Below, one piece after another: positions 10,701 to 24,200 of a stretch of DNA of 64,000 bases (its first letter is position 1; the number at the start of each line of letters is the position of its first letter). A program made the position numbers and the translations under genes. The DNA is from Plumapathes pennacea (Eukaryota; Cnidaria; Anthozoa; Antipatharia; Myriopathidae). The notes under the pieces are model-generated. The model saw nothing but the letters and a program-made list of their open reading frames with translations. It did not search any database and was not told the DNA's origin. The stretch lies in assembly GCA_964036295.1 (NCBI GenBank), contig OZ038467.1, positions 16,403,670 to 16,467,669 of the forward strand, read 5' to 3'.

Positions 10701-10951
10701 GTGCACGGTTAATGTTTTCTTTTTCATTTATTTTTATTCTTTTTACTGGGTTACAAATCAGCACACAGTGATTGGTTTGCATGGTCATGATAAGTCAACA
10801 ACTTTTACTATGATACTGTAAGTCAATAACTTTTACTTACAATAGAAATAGTAGCAAGTTTTAATAACAATAGTAGTAGCAGTAACATTTTTAATAATTA
10901 TAGTTTAATCCGAATTGTTAGTATTACTATTAATGTTAGGTTACAATATTT

Positions 10952-10990
<39 letters not shown>

Positions 10991-13261
10991 CCCTTTGCAA
11001 AAATTTTGAACCCGCAATATATATCACTATATACAAATATCGAGTGCATTGTGGGAAGAGTTCAACTGGAAAATTTTCTTCCCCAGCCGAATAACGAGGA
11101 GGAACACGCAGTAATCATTGTATTTTGAACTTAAATATCTTTCTGGTAATATATTGTTCTGATTTGTGCGGTTTTTGTGCGTTTTTAGAACCATTACCTT
11201 CCCACAATGCACTTGATATTTGTATATAGTGATCTATATTGAGGGTTCAAAATTTTTGCAAAGGGCTGTAAATATATATATATATATATATTTAACAAAT
11301 AAACCAGCTTCAGGCGTGCTCCGTTCAGAAATAAAGCACGCAGCAAGTGACGAGAGCACGAAAGAAGTGTAGGGAGAAACGCGAGCCGAAGGCGAGCGTT
11401 TTTCCCCACTTCTTGAGTGCTCTCGGCACTTGCTAAGTGCTTTATTTCTGAACGGAGCACGCTTGAAGCTGGTTTATTTGTTTTATAACATAGAACTTCA
11501 AAACTTTCACAATAAAACTGTCTTTATTCATCAAAATGTTGGAATGCTAACAGCGATGAAAAAATAGATTCTCCTTAGAAACGGCTCAGCGGTCCGAATT
11601 GCCAAGTCAGTACAGTTTCGCTTCAATTTTTCAACCAGGCCGTCTGTTCTATAAAATTAGACAACATCTCACAGTAAAGAACTATATTTCCTGTAGAACT
11701 TTGGACTACAAGTACATGAAATCATACAGTCGGCTAGTGCATAAAATGCAAATTTGAAGGGAATCAACAAATGCTCCAACGGCCGACTCGAAAATTGTGT
11801 GAATGAAAACTTACCGATTTCTTGACTCTACCTCGTAGTACAATCATTTGAAGTCCGTCCGAAAATTCTTCAATCATTTTTTGCAGTCACATCGTCGGAA
11901 ATTCTTTCGCTTGCATCACTACAAACACGTCTGTTCGTCTGTCTTCGCCGTTCATGTTCAGTGATTGCTCACGGCTGATCTTCTTCAACTGAATGATTTG
12001 CTCTCTCCTTCCTTGTTGAAGCATTCAACTCCATTCAAACAAACCACTGATGTAATTGTGACTCCCAAATATGCTGTACTTAGGGACAGTGCTTAAACCG
12101 AGTCGCTTTCCACGACGCTGACAAGAAACTTGCCGTTCTTCGACATAGATTTTCCCTCTCCAAACTGTTGAAGTGTTTTTTGATGAGGTCACGTTCTTTA
12201 CCGATTCACAAGTTCATAAGTTATAAACCACGCCTACGTCATCCTCTGGCAAAAAAGAGAAAATAATGCGAGAATGGAGTCACCAATGCCCAACTTCGAG
12301 ATAAAATTTGTCTTTAAGTGAAGGCACCGGCTAGTACGATTCACCGTGAATCGGTAAAGAACGTGACCTCATCAAAAAACACTTCAACAGTTTGGAGAGG
12401 GAAAATCTATGTCGAAGAACGGCAAGTTTCTTGTCAGCGTCGTGGAAAGCGACTCGGTTTAAGCACTGTCCCTAAGTACAGCATATTTGGGAGTCACAAT
12501 TACATCAGTGGTTTGTTTGAATGGAGTTGAATGCTTCAACAAGGAAGGAGAGAGCAAATCATTCAGTTGAAGAAGATCAGCCGTGAGCAATCACTGAACA
12601 TGAACGGCGAAGACAGACGAACAGACGTGTTTGTAGTGATGCAAGCGAAAGAATTTCCGACGATGTGACTGCAAAAAATGATTGAAGAATTTTCGGACGG
12701 ACTTCAAATGATTGTACTACGAGGTAGAGTCAAGAAATCGGTAAGTTTTCATTCACACAATTTTCGAGTCGGCCGTTGGAGCATTTGTTGATTCCCTTCA
12801 AATTTGCATTTTATGCACTAGCCGACTGTATGATTTCATGTACTTGTAGTCCAAAGTTCTACAGGAAATATATTTCTTTACTGTGAGATGTTGTCTAATT
12901 TTATAGAACAGACGGCCTGGTTGAAAAATTGAAGCGAAACTGTACTGACTTGGCAATTCGGACCGCCGAGTCGGCGTTTAGGAGAATCTATTTTTTCATC
13001 GCTGTTAGCATTCCAACATTTTTGATGAATAAAGACAGTTTCATTGTGAAAGTTTTGAAGTTCTATGTTATAAAACAAATAAACCAGCTTCAAGCGTGCT
13101 CCGTTCAGAAATAAAGCACTTAGCAAGTGCCGAGAGCACTCAAGAAGTGGGGAAAAACGCTCGCCTTCGGCTCGCGTTTCTCCCTACACTTCTTTTGTGC
13201 TCTCGTCACTTGCTGCGTGCTTTATTTCTGAACGGAGCACGCTTGAAGCTGGTTTATTTGT

Positions 13262-13330
<69 letters not shown>

Positions 13331-16300
13331 TCGTTTCAAAAAAGGTTGACCCTCAAAAAATAGCGAAATAGGCAAATACCACGACCGAAAGGGATTCTGT
13401 GAAATAGACGAAATGATATGAATCTGATAATATTCACGTTCTAATAAGTCATGTCGTGTGCATAGAGTGTGAACTTCGCTGGAGAATAATATATTTGCCC
13501 GGAATTCTTAGCTATTCAGTAAACAAGCTGAAATTAATCACGAATCCCATTATCCCTTTCGGCCATGGTATTTGCCTATTTCGCTATATTTTGAGGGTCA
13601 ACCTTTTTTGAAACGACGGCTCTTGGTTTTACCATTCTAAGGACTAGCAACCATAAAATTATATAGACATGCTGACTTAATGTATTTCTTTGTAGTTATA
13701 CGGTGTTTTTCAGTGGTCACGTGATAGATATATTTGCCTAAATATATATTTCAACTGGACAACCTTTTCGGGATTGACTGACTTATATATATAAGTGTCC
13801 ATATAAGTCTTACACTTATATATATATATATGTGTATGTCCCCGATTAGTATATCACATGTGATATGCTAGAAGATTTTGACACTTTAATAAAGTTCATG
13901 TATGTATGTATGTATGTATGTATACAGTATGTATGTATGTATGTATGTATGTATGTCATGTGATGTGTTATAGACACTTTATTAGCATTTACATGATATT
14001 GGCATGTGACCCATTGTTGTTTGAAGAGTACAGTAATAATAATTATATTACAGCAGAGGGTGGTCTTGAAAGAAGGAAGTTATGATATTATTCATCATGC
14101 CAGGTCAAAGCGAGACTTGAAACTGGGACCTCTGGACTTTAAGTCAGGCACCCTAAGCACTTGGCCACACTACCACCATGTTACTGAGCATTATAAACAA
14201 TGCAGTTGAAAATAATGATTGCGTACAAATAGGTTCTAGTCCTAACAGCATACAGTAGCTCCTGTGGTAAGGTGTTAGATAAATAGATGTTTCACAATTC
14301 CAGTGTACCTTCCCACTGTGTGCTGCCGAAGGTGTGTCCATAATGACAACGGAAGGAATTGGCAAGTAAGTGTTCTCAAAAATCTAAAAACCTTGTCTAA
14401 GGTGCTGCTCTATTTCTGAAAGTGAATGGACTGATCAAGATTTAGTTAGTAAAGTCCAAATTGGAACAAGCAAGCTATTATTTTTCTATTTCTTTTTTTA
14501 CCAGATATAACACTAAACACATACCGTACATCGTCCCAGATTGTACTATTCATACATTTCTTTAAAAGCAAAGTGAGATTTGCCTCTATAGAGTGACTTT
14601 AATGAAAAGTTCACATTTATCACATGTTTCAGTTCAGACTAAAATTCTTTAAACTTGCATCTATTGGAGAGGCACATATGTAAATAGCTTATACAGTTGA
14701 ACCTCACTATTTCGAACTCGGATAACTCGAACTCCCCGTTAATTCGAAGTCAACCTGAATTTCCGTGGATATATTTTTTCACTCATTTACTATTGGCTAT
14801 TTCGAACTTTTTTTCATGTCCCATGGGCCTTCGAAATAGCGGGCTTGACTGTATATTGAGGTATCCCCTGGCTGCATCCTCTTCCTTTTTTGCAGCCAGC
14901 ACGATGGTTTTCATCAGATCCAGGAACGCCTTGCTACCAATAATGGAAGTCAATGTGGCTTCTGCTCTCCGGGAATGGTCATGTCAATGTACAGGTATTG
15001 TATAACTAGTTTAGTTCACTAGAAATATAATAATAATTATTGCAGATAGCCCCTCACCCTGTAGTGGGTTTTCGGGAAATGGGACTTGTAATGTCTATTT
15101 TTTGCTTGGGGATTATTAATCGTTTTTACAAACCATCCTTGTATAGCGACGTCACCAGTCAGCCGGTAAATAATTTTTGAATTTCGGAATTTAGCTTGTC
15201 TATGAAAACATAAAAATGCATCACTTTGCACGTTGTCTGAACTAAACCAGACTGCCGTGCGAAAAACATTTTTAGCGGCCGACTGGTGACATCGTACAGC
15301 CATGGTAATAGACAAGAATCCCGCTTCCTGAAAACCCAGTACGGGCGAGGGGGTATTGGCGATTAGAGTATTTCTAGTGACGTAATCATCTCCCAACGGT
15401 CATGTTCTTTCACAATAACAAAGGTATCAATAATCATATATCACTGCATGGAAGACAGACAGACCCCTCGAAGCCTGGGCTCTTGAAAACATTTCGCCCT
15501 ATGTTTTCAAGTTTGAAATCCGAGATGGCATCCACAACGGCAGTGGGTCTACATCTCAACCTCAGTATCAGGCCCAAAGAGGGGGGGGGGGGGGGGGGGG
15601 TGAGGGAGGCTGGCAACCTCGTTCCCAGGCTCTTTCATCTCCCGGCCCCCGCCCCCGAAGAAAGACCCTGGTTCAGGCTGGTCACGTGCCTTGCTCACAA
15701 AGATAATCCGTTGGGAGGGGTCCCCCTGTCAAAGAAATTTGTCGTGCTGTGCGTTTATCAAATCAAAACGGGGCTGTAACAAACGACTCAAATCAGCCAC
15801 GCTTTTTGGCAAGCTTCCTATAAAAGGGCGCTTCCCAGGGACCGAGACAACAGCTCCTAATTAGTAAAAAGCCAAAAATGTCCAAATTTTGTTTTCCTTG
15901 TACTTGAATACCACGCAAAACAAGATAATGTTGCCTCACCAATTTTCCATCACATAAACATTCATTTTGAGTGCAATTTGAGTAAAATCCAAGAATAATC
16001 TTCAAAGTAAAAAATTAAAGATGCTTGGTGGGCAGCCATGCGTCGTATTGCACCGCGAAATTCAAAATGTATTTTGGCAGTCAAGAGAAAAATTTCGTTT
16101 CAAACCCTTCCGTCCAGGACTCCACATTAAAGTTGCCCGTATGTGTTTAATTTTAGGTATACTCTTAGTTGCTGCAGAGATATTTCATGGACAGAGCGAC
16201 TTCTGAACGCTGTGGACGCACGTGCGATTCAACAAACATTATGCAAATTTGATGTCGAAAGAGGCGGCCAACGGCCTTTTATAGCGCGCCTTCGTGTTTA

Positions 16301-19300
16301 AATGCATCTTTTCACACTTCCGAAGGAGCCTTGACTCTCGAAATTACCTTTTTGAAAGCTCTGAAGTTGTTGAGGCATCTTTCACATGGTCTGCAGATTA
16401 AATGCGGCAAACCTTCGCTCTGTGGCAACGAGCTGCTGTAAAACTCTTTCGCTGTTTCGAGAAGTGCCTTAGTAGCTCAGTTTTCCGCATACGTTTTTGC
16501 AGTGGTCTCCCACAGAACTACAAGGCCTGCAATAACTTGACTTGTTGTTCAGACGCAGCGTAAACTACATGGGAGGTGTTCAATTTTTATATCCAAATTT
16601 TTCTCTCCCCAGTAGACAAAGTAAAGTAAATTTCCGACTTAACGCCCCCCCCCCCCCCCCCCCTTGGTTTCCTTTTTTGCAACCGGCCAGATTCTGGCCG
16701 ACACGTGACCAGCCTGAACCAGGGTCTTTCTTCGGGGACGGGGCCCGGGAGATGAAAGAGCCTGGGAACGAGGTTGGGAGGCTGACGCCTGGGCGCTCGC
16801 TGATTGACTTATTTCATATGACATTAAGGGCAACATGTTCAGGCTATTAAAGATCTATAATATTCAAAATCAAACTGTGCGATCAAACTGGGCCACAATA
16901 GAACAGAGTTTGTTCAGGTATTCAAAAGGAGTTAGCAAGGCTGTGCTTTAAGTCCTTCTCTTCAACCTCTACTTAATTGAACTGCCCAACTAAAAATTCT
17001 GACCCACTAATTTTACCAAATGGGACTAAGCTAAATTCTCTCTTATATGCTAGATTGTAGTTGTGAATAAAAAGGCAACCAACAATGCCTGCAGAGCTGA
17101 ATTAGGAAGATTCCCTATGAAATTGAGCATCAATCAAAAGATATTTAATTACATCTTACACCTAAAAGAACAACCAGAATCTACAATTGTTCACCAGGGT
17201 CCAGTTTTTCAAAGCACGATTAGGCTAATCCTGGAATAGGTCTAAACTTTCTTGTCATTTATAAGCTTGAAAACGTGAAAGTTTTGTCCACAACGACTTT
17301 CTTGATAACGTTTGCTAGAACAATCTTACTAATCCACATCTTCAAACAAAACTCTGCAGTTTATTGGAGAGAGCATGAGAGAAAGAATTTCGTTAGTCCT
17401 GGATTAACTTATTTGACTTTCGAAAAACCGGGCCCAGGCATTTAAGACATCAAAACAATCAAAATCAATAATTCAAAGAAGCTGAAATTCTATAATAAAG
17501 CGGAATTTATATCGAACACAAACGAAAACATAGTTAGGTAATACACGACCATTTATTTGAATTTTTTTTTCCCCAATCAAAGGGAGGGTAATAATCACGA
17601 CGCTAATGCAGCAAAATCGCCTTATGTGAAGACTCCAAGCGGGTCGCCATCTCGAAATTTAATGTTCGTCAGTCTAAGGCAATGACGTAATAATTATCGA
17701 TTAGCGTCTCCGCCAGTGTTTTTACTGACATTCGGAAGAAAAAAAGATTTGAACGAAGGAACAATTGTACGTAACTGCGTTCACGAAAATAAATTTGAAA
17801 GCTGGAAAACCTGAAACAACGGTCTCGTGAAGCTCTTCTTTAAAAGAGAAGGGAACAGACATGGGCAAGACGGAATCGTGAAACGATCGAACAGCGCCAA
17901 ATGCGTCTAGAGAAAAGACGACAATCATGTTATAACCGACGGCATCATGAACGGAAGCGTGCCGAAGAAATGGCTCCGCAAAGGGAACAGTGCTTGAAAG
18001 CAAACCGGGAGCTTCAGACGTCGTTTTGTGTTAAACTCAGATACTTATTCAGAAAGGACAAGCAACAAAGGTCAGTCAGTGGAAATCGAACAATCACCGT
18101 GGCAAATATATTCTATCCCGTATCTTGTAACTCGATCACTTCAAGAATGTATTAAAATCTGTATGCTGATCATTTTCCCTCAAAGTATTGTTTTAATGCG
18201 CTTTTGTCGCCAGTTTCGGCTACCGTATTCGCTCAGCAAACTTGGAGTCTTAAATGATTTAATCAGATGTCTTATTTTTTCTTTCAAGACTAAAACTGTA
18301 ACAAATGTTGTAATCTGACACGCGGTGATTGCAGCGAGAAAGCATTCACAAGCCCTTTTAAGTATTACCAGGTCTGAAGCCCATGTATGATTTGAAGTAA
18401 ACCGTTTAAGTTTTGCTTTGATTTTGGGAGAAATCGTGTTGTTTTGAGCGGTTCACATACAAAACAATTCGAGCTCATAAAATATGCATGCCTGAGTCTG
18501 GTGCATGCAGTCCACAGTCAAAAATCGCACAGGAAGCCTATTTAAATGTACTTCCTATGAATTCAAAATTGGAACACCAGTGTTCCTTTTTACCCGTACT
18601 ACGGCGGCCGACCAACTTCAAGATTTAAGTATTAAATTTTGAGAATGTGCTTGGCAGACTGTATGAATAAATTTGACGTGCCGACCGACGCAATCGACTC
18701 TTTTCAACGCAAAAGTATAACACACACCATTCTTTTTCTCCTTCCTTTGCATGTAGCACTTGACTTCGAAGAAAAGATTGCATCAACATTTCGGTAAAAC
18801 GAAGGCTGCTCTTGTTGAGCAGTACCAAAGTAAAAGTCCAATCAATGGCAGAGCGAGGGGGTATCTGTGATTATCGTTTCTGGTAAGATGTATGATCCGA
18901 GGGCTTATGGCCGAGATTTTACGATACCCGGGTACAGTACGTTCACGCTCCTTTTTGTGTGTAAATCTGACTTGTACCAATGTACTCCCATCAGTTTACT
19001 GCAGAACAACCCAACGCCCAGCAAGCAGGAGGTCGAGGACAACTTTGATGGGAACATTTGTCGCTGCACAGGTTAGTGATGAGGGGAATAAACTGTCCCA
19101 TTTCGTTTTGTGTAAAAATCCTTTCATAAGTTAACGTTTTGCTTTGTATTTTTGTCGCTTGCTGAAGGCAAGTTGTGCTCAGTTTTAACTCACATTGATA
19201 AATTGTTTTGTTGGTTTTGGAATAATTGATCTGTTGACACGTCCATCGAGATTTCTACTAGATGTACTTTGCTTCAGTGGTTGTTCTTCGTTTGCATGAA

Positions 19301-21162
19301 GGTTACAGACCAATTCTGGATGCCATGAAGTCCTTTTCAAAAGATGTCGATCCACTTGATATTGAGGTAGATACATGCTTCTTTGTATACTTTATCGTCT
19401 TATCCTTTAATTCCCCTTATCCTTGAGTTTACAGAGTAGCTATGTATGTATTTTAGGTAATGTCTACTAAGAAGAAAAAAAACAATCAAAACTATTTGTC
19501 TGATTTTCCTTTTAAAAGTAGTGATAGCTGTGATAAGGGTTTTCTTTAGTTTTCTTTTGTCTTCCTTTCATTCACTCATTCACACTCACTTTCTCACCCG
19601 GAAGTGACGTGCTAAGTGAGCTAAAGTAACTCAGAAATGCAAAAAGCTGATGTAATCACCCAAACGAAGATTTGACGTGATTAATTCGAAATGATCAATC
19701 AATTATGAATGTGCAGGCCAAAAACATCAAACAGAAACACGACCCCACAAGCTGTAAGCTTTAAACTAAATTTTGTATAAATAAAGGCTTATTATTAATA
19801 TTATTTAATGACATAAAGATTTGAGGTGATCACTCAGAACTGGAGTGTTCACTCAAAAAATGGGAATACAGTCGAGCAGACTCTCGTAAGCGGACAGCTC
19901 TCGTATAACTTGGATCAACTAAGGGTTGATGTGTGAAAGCTGGACACGGTGAAAGAATTTTAAGCTAACGTTTCGAGAGCTAGCCCTTCGTCTGAGCACG
20001 TAGGAAGTTATGGGTTAGGAGAAGATTTATAAAAGTTGAGGTGCACTGACCTCAGAGGAAACGTGGAGTTATGTCTAAGGGTCATAAGCTATTGTTAGGT
20101 GAAAGAAAGGAAATGTAAAATTGGTCGGAGTGGTCACTGACACATTTGCAAACAAGCACAATTGTATAATCTGTCGAACTGTTGGATTCATCGAATTCTT
20201 TGAAAGAGAATCTTTCGTTGATGCCACTAGGGCTAAGGTGCTGACTTTGAAAATGAAGTTTTGTTCTTTGCACTTTCGGGAATCAGTAGTGCTGCAGTGG
20301 AGCGAGATACCACAGATGATCATGTGGCCGGCGGAATGGCCACAAACTTTGAAAAGTCGGGCCACTGGTTTAGAGACATCTTTGCTGTTGTTTTTTTACG
20401 TGGAGTAGATGCAGTACACTTCATACAGTAGATCACGTTAGTAGGGGTACAATCATTTTGTTGTGTATTCATTTTGGACAGCTAAAACAGTCCTAATCCT
20501 ATGCTTCCTTTCAATTACAATTCAGAGTAGTCGAAGTCTCAATGTGTCAGTTACTGCATATACTAAGGCAAAGTATTATTTCACGGATAAGCCGTATGTT
20601 AAGGAACGATTTTAGCTTGCGTTTTTAAGCGTTGGAAGCTTTGAAAATAGCCGTATACAATTTCTTGATGGATTATACATTGCCAGCAGGACCCGTAAAG
20701 TAAGGGAAATTATTACATGACTTCACATTTTCGAGTGCAAATACGGGCCAAAACGAGTGCAAAGATGGGAGCATATTGCACTCGTCAGGAACCAGATCAA
20801 CTGGTTTATTAGCTTACGTGATCAATTTTCGCGAGCAAAGCTTACGAACGCGTCATTTTTTTGTTCCATTTTGCGCGCGGCGAGAACGTTTGCCCTGCTT
20901 CGTTTGTCGTATAATAAACAATTTAGTACACGAAAAGTCGTGCAGTATGGCTGTATTTTTACTCGTCAGTTTTATTTTTTCTCGCCTGAAGCAGCCTCGA
21001 AAAAACAAAACCGACTCGTAAAAATACTCCGCCGTATTACACTCCTTCCCGTGTAATAACCTCTTTGTATTTTTGCAATTTCTACTGAATTTTTTCTGGG
21101 TTTTCTGACATCCGATCATTATTTCTTTACCACATATTACACTTTTTTACTGGTAAAGATTT

Positions 21163-21218
<56 letters not shown>

Positions 21219-24200
21219 ATATATAACTTTCTAACCTATTTCCAACCCCACAAGATCGACTTCACACCGACACGGGATCAAAAATAACTCTTTTGCCGTT
21301 AAATATTTGGTCTCGACGGATGTTTCTGTGGCGACACCAAATACCCCTGAGAAGTTACTAGGCCGAACTTATGATTTTTAGCTTGTACTTAACATGTGTT
21401 GCCTCATATCTACTATACCTGTTCAGAAAGAAACGATTTTTGACAATGTTATGACGCGTTTCATGATCAATAAGAGGACAGACATAAAAAACTGACGTCA
21501 ATTTGTTAAATCGTGCACGCCTGGCCGTGCTTATGTTATCAAAGAATTGGTTTCTGCTTCTAGCTGTGCATCTCACACTCGTAAAGCTCTCCCAACTTCC
21601 CGCGTGCATTCATAACTCGATAGACGCATGCTAAGCATGAACCAATAACAAACAACCTTAATAATTAAACATGTTGTTATCCATCCAGTTGGTTTATCCC
21701 CGAACGAAGTGAGGGAAATATTTACGACGCTAATGCAGCATAGTCGGCTCATTTGAAGACTCCAAGCGCGTCGCCATCTCGAAATCTAATGTTCGTGTGT
21801 GTGTGTGTTTGTGTGTGCGATGCGACCTTTTTATGTCCAAATAAGGCAATGACGTAATTATTATCGACTAGCCACCGCCATGTTTTTAAGAAAGATTTGA
21901 ACGAAGCAACAATTGTACGTAACTGCGTTCACGAAAATGAATTTAAAAGCTAGAAAGCTTGAAACAGAACGGTCTCGCGAAGCTCGTCTTCAAAAGAGAA
22001 GCGAACAGGCACTTCAAGAGCGAAAGCGGACCGAACAGAAGACTCCGCAAAGACAACAGCGAATGAATGCCGACCAAAAGCGACATGAACAGAAGCGGGC
22101 AACACAGACAACTCCGCAAAAAGAACAGCGCTTGAAAGCAAATCGGGACCTTCAGGAGAAAAAGAGGGCCGAAGAGAAGACTCCGCAAAGACAACAGCGC
22201 ATGAATGCCGACCAAAAGCGACATGAACAGAAGCGGGTAACACAGACAACTCCGCAAAGGGAACAGCGCTTGAAAGCAAATCGGGAGCTTCAGACGCCGT
22301 TTTGTGTTAAACTCAGATACTTATTTAGAAAGGACAAGCAACAAAGGTTAGTCAGTGGAAACCGAACAATCACCGTGACAAATATATTGTATCCCGTATA
22401 GTATGTAACTCGATCACTTCAAGAATGTATTAAAATCTGTATGCTGATCATTTTCCCTCGAAGGATTGTTTTACTACGCTTCTGTCGCCAGTTTCGGCTA
22501 CCGTATTCGCTCAGAGCAATCGGAACTTGGAGTCTTGAATGATTTAGTCAGATCAGTGTCTTATTTTTCTGTAATCTGACACGCGGTGATTGCAGCGAGA
22601 ATCGTTCACAAGCCCTTAGAAGTATTACTGGGTCTGAAGCCCGTGTATAATTTGAAGTAAACTGTTCAAGTTTTGCTTTGATTCTGGGAGAAATCTTGCT
22701 GTTTTGAGTGGGTTCACATACAAAACAATTCGAGCTATTAAATATGCATGTCTGAATCTGGTGCATGCAGTCCAGAGTAAAAACAAATCGCACAGGAAGC
22801 CTATTTAATTATACTGCCTATGAATTCAAAATTGGAAAATCAGTGTTCCTTTTTTCCCGTACTACGACGGCCGACCAACTTCAAACTTTGAGTATTAAAT
22901 TTTGAGAACGTGCTTGGCAGACTGTATGAATTAATTTGACGTGCCGACCGTGGGAAATACGTACTTCGTCACGCAATCGATTCTTTTTTCAACGCAAAAG
23001 TATAACACACACCATTCTTTTTCTCCTTCCTTTGCGTGTAGCACTTGAGTTCGAAGAAAAGATTGAGTTAACATTTCGGTAAAACAAAGGCTACTCTTGT
23101 TGGGAGTTATCAAAATAAAAGTCCCATCAATGGCAGAGTGAGGGGGTGTCTGCGATTATCGTATTTCTAGTATAATACACAGGTTGAATCGCTTACTGGA
23201 CATTGAGTATGAAACGAATAACGTAGCCGGAGTGTCGGAGAGAATCAAGGTTGCGCTCAAGTCATGCAACATCTCGACTTTGTTCAAGCCCACCGACACA
23301 TTAAGATCCAAGCTTGTCAAGGTCAAAGATAAGATGCCGCGAGAGAAAATTTCCAACCTGGTGTATGGTATCCCCTGCGGGGCCGAGGGATGCCTGGCCA
23401 CCTACGTAGGGGAGACCAAACAGTCCCTCCACGCCCGACTGGAGCAACACCGCCACAAAAGTTCCAACGAGGCCCAGACCTCTGCGGTCTTCTTGCATTG
23501 CAGGGAGACCGCACACTCCTTTCACAATAGGGACGTTGTGATTTTGGATCGGGAGGAGGACTGGGTCAGGAGAGGCATTAAAGAGGCCGTGTGGGAGAGA
23601 ATCGAACACCCGTCGCTCAACCGCAAGGGGGGGGGGGCTTCGGTTCAAACTGCCAGGCACATGGGACCGGGTCCTGAAGCACTTTCCTCGCCGTTTGTCA
23701 CGTGACCTAGTAGGGTCACGTGACTACCAGTAAGCTGAAGAAGGCCATGGGTTATGGCCGAAACGTTCTTCGTTTCATACTCAATGTCCAGTAAGCGATT
23801 CAACCTGTGTATTATATTAAACAACCTTAATAAGTTACATATATTCTTAGGGCACAATTTATGCTTAATTTTTGTAAATTAAATTCCAGATATCTTGGAG
23901 ACGTGGGGTGGGAAGGTGGGCTCTTTTTTAACAGTTGCGTGCCTTGATGGCAATTATGTGGGTGAGGCAGTGTGTATATATGTGACCCTCCTGATGAAAA
24001 GGGTCATTAAGGTGAAAAACGAAAACGCGTTTAAACGAAAAATGCGTTTCAAAGTCATTTAAACGCGTTTCAAAATCGTTTAAGCGCTTTTAAACGAGAG
24101 CCTTTTTCATTGCGTTTAAACGCGAATTGGATCACACAATAATTATTAATCTTATTATTGTTGTCATCAGTGGCCAAGGCAAGCGTCTCAAATTTCTAAG

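Larger units (their letters stand above)
23171..23816 (+). mobile_element. Penelope-like element fragment with 47-bp inverted ends
   Basis: The left 47 bases (23171-23217) and the right 47 bases (23770-23816) are perfect reverse complements. Both encode part of the same peptide ([10 protein letters not shown]), one on each strand, so the inverted ends are duplicated coding sequence. Between them lies a GIY-YIG endonuclease domain and a hammerhead-like core. It abuts the end of Helitron-like copy 2 exactly. Confidence 0.75.

Noticed and set aside
13096..13375. Long frames on both strands through the TA microsatellite
   Set aside because: They consist mostly of repeated Ile-Tyr and palindrome sequence, with no sign of coding.
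13898..13957. Regular ATGT repeat considered as a CRISPR-like array
   Set aside because: Simple tetranucleotide microsatellite in eukaryotic DNA, with no spacers.
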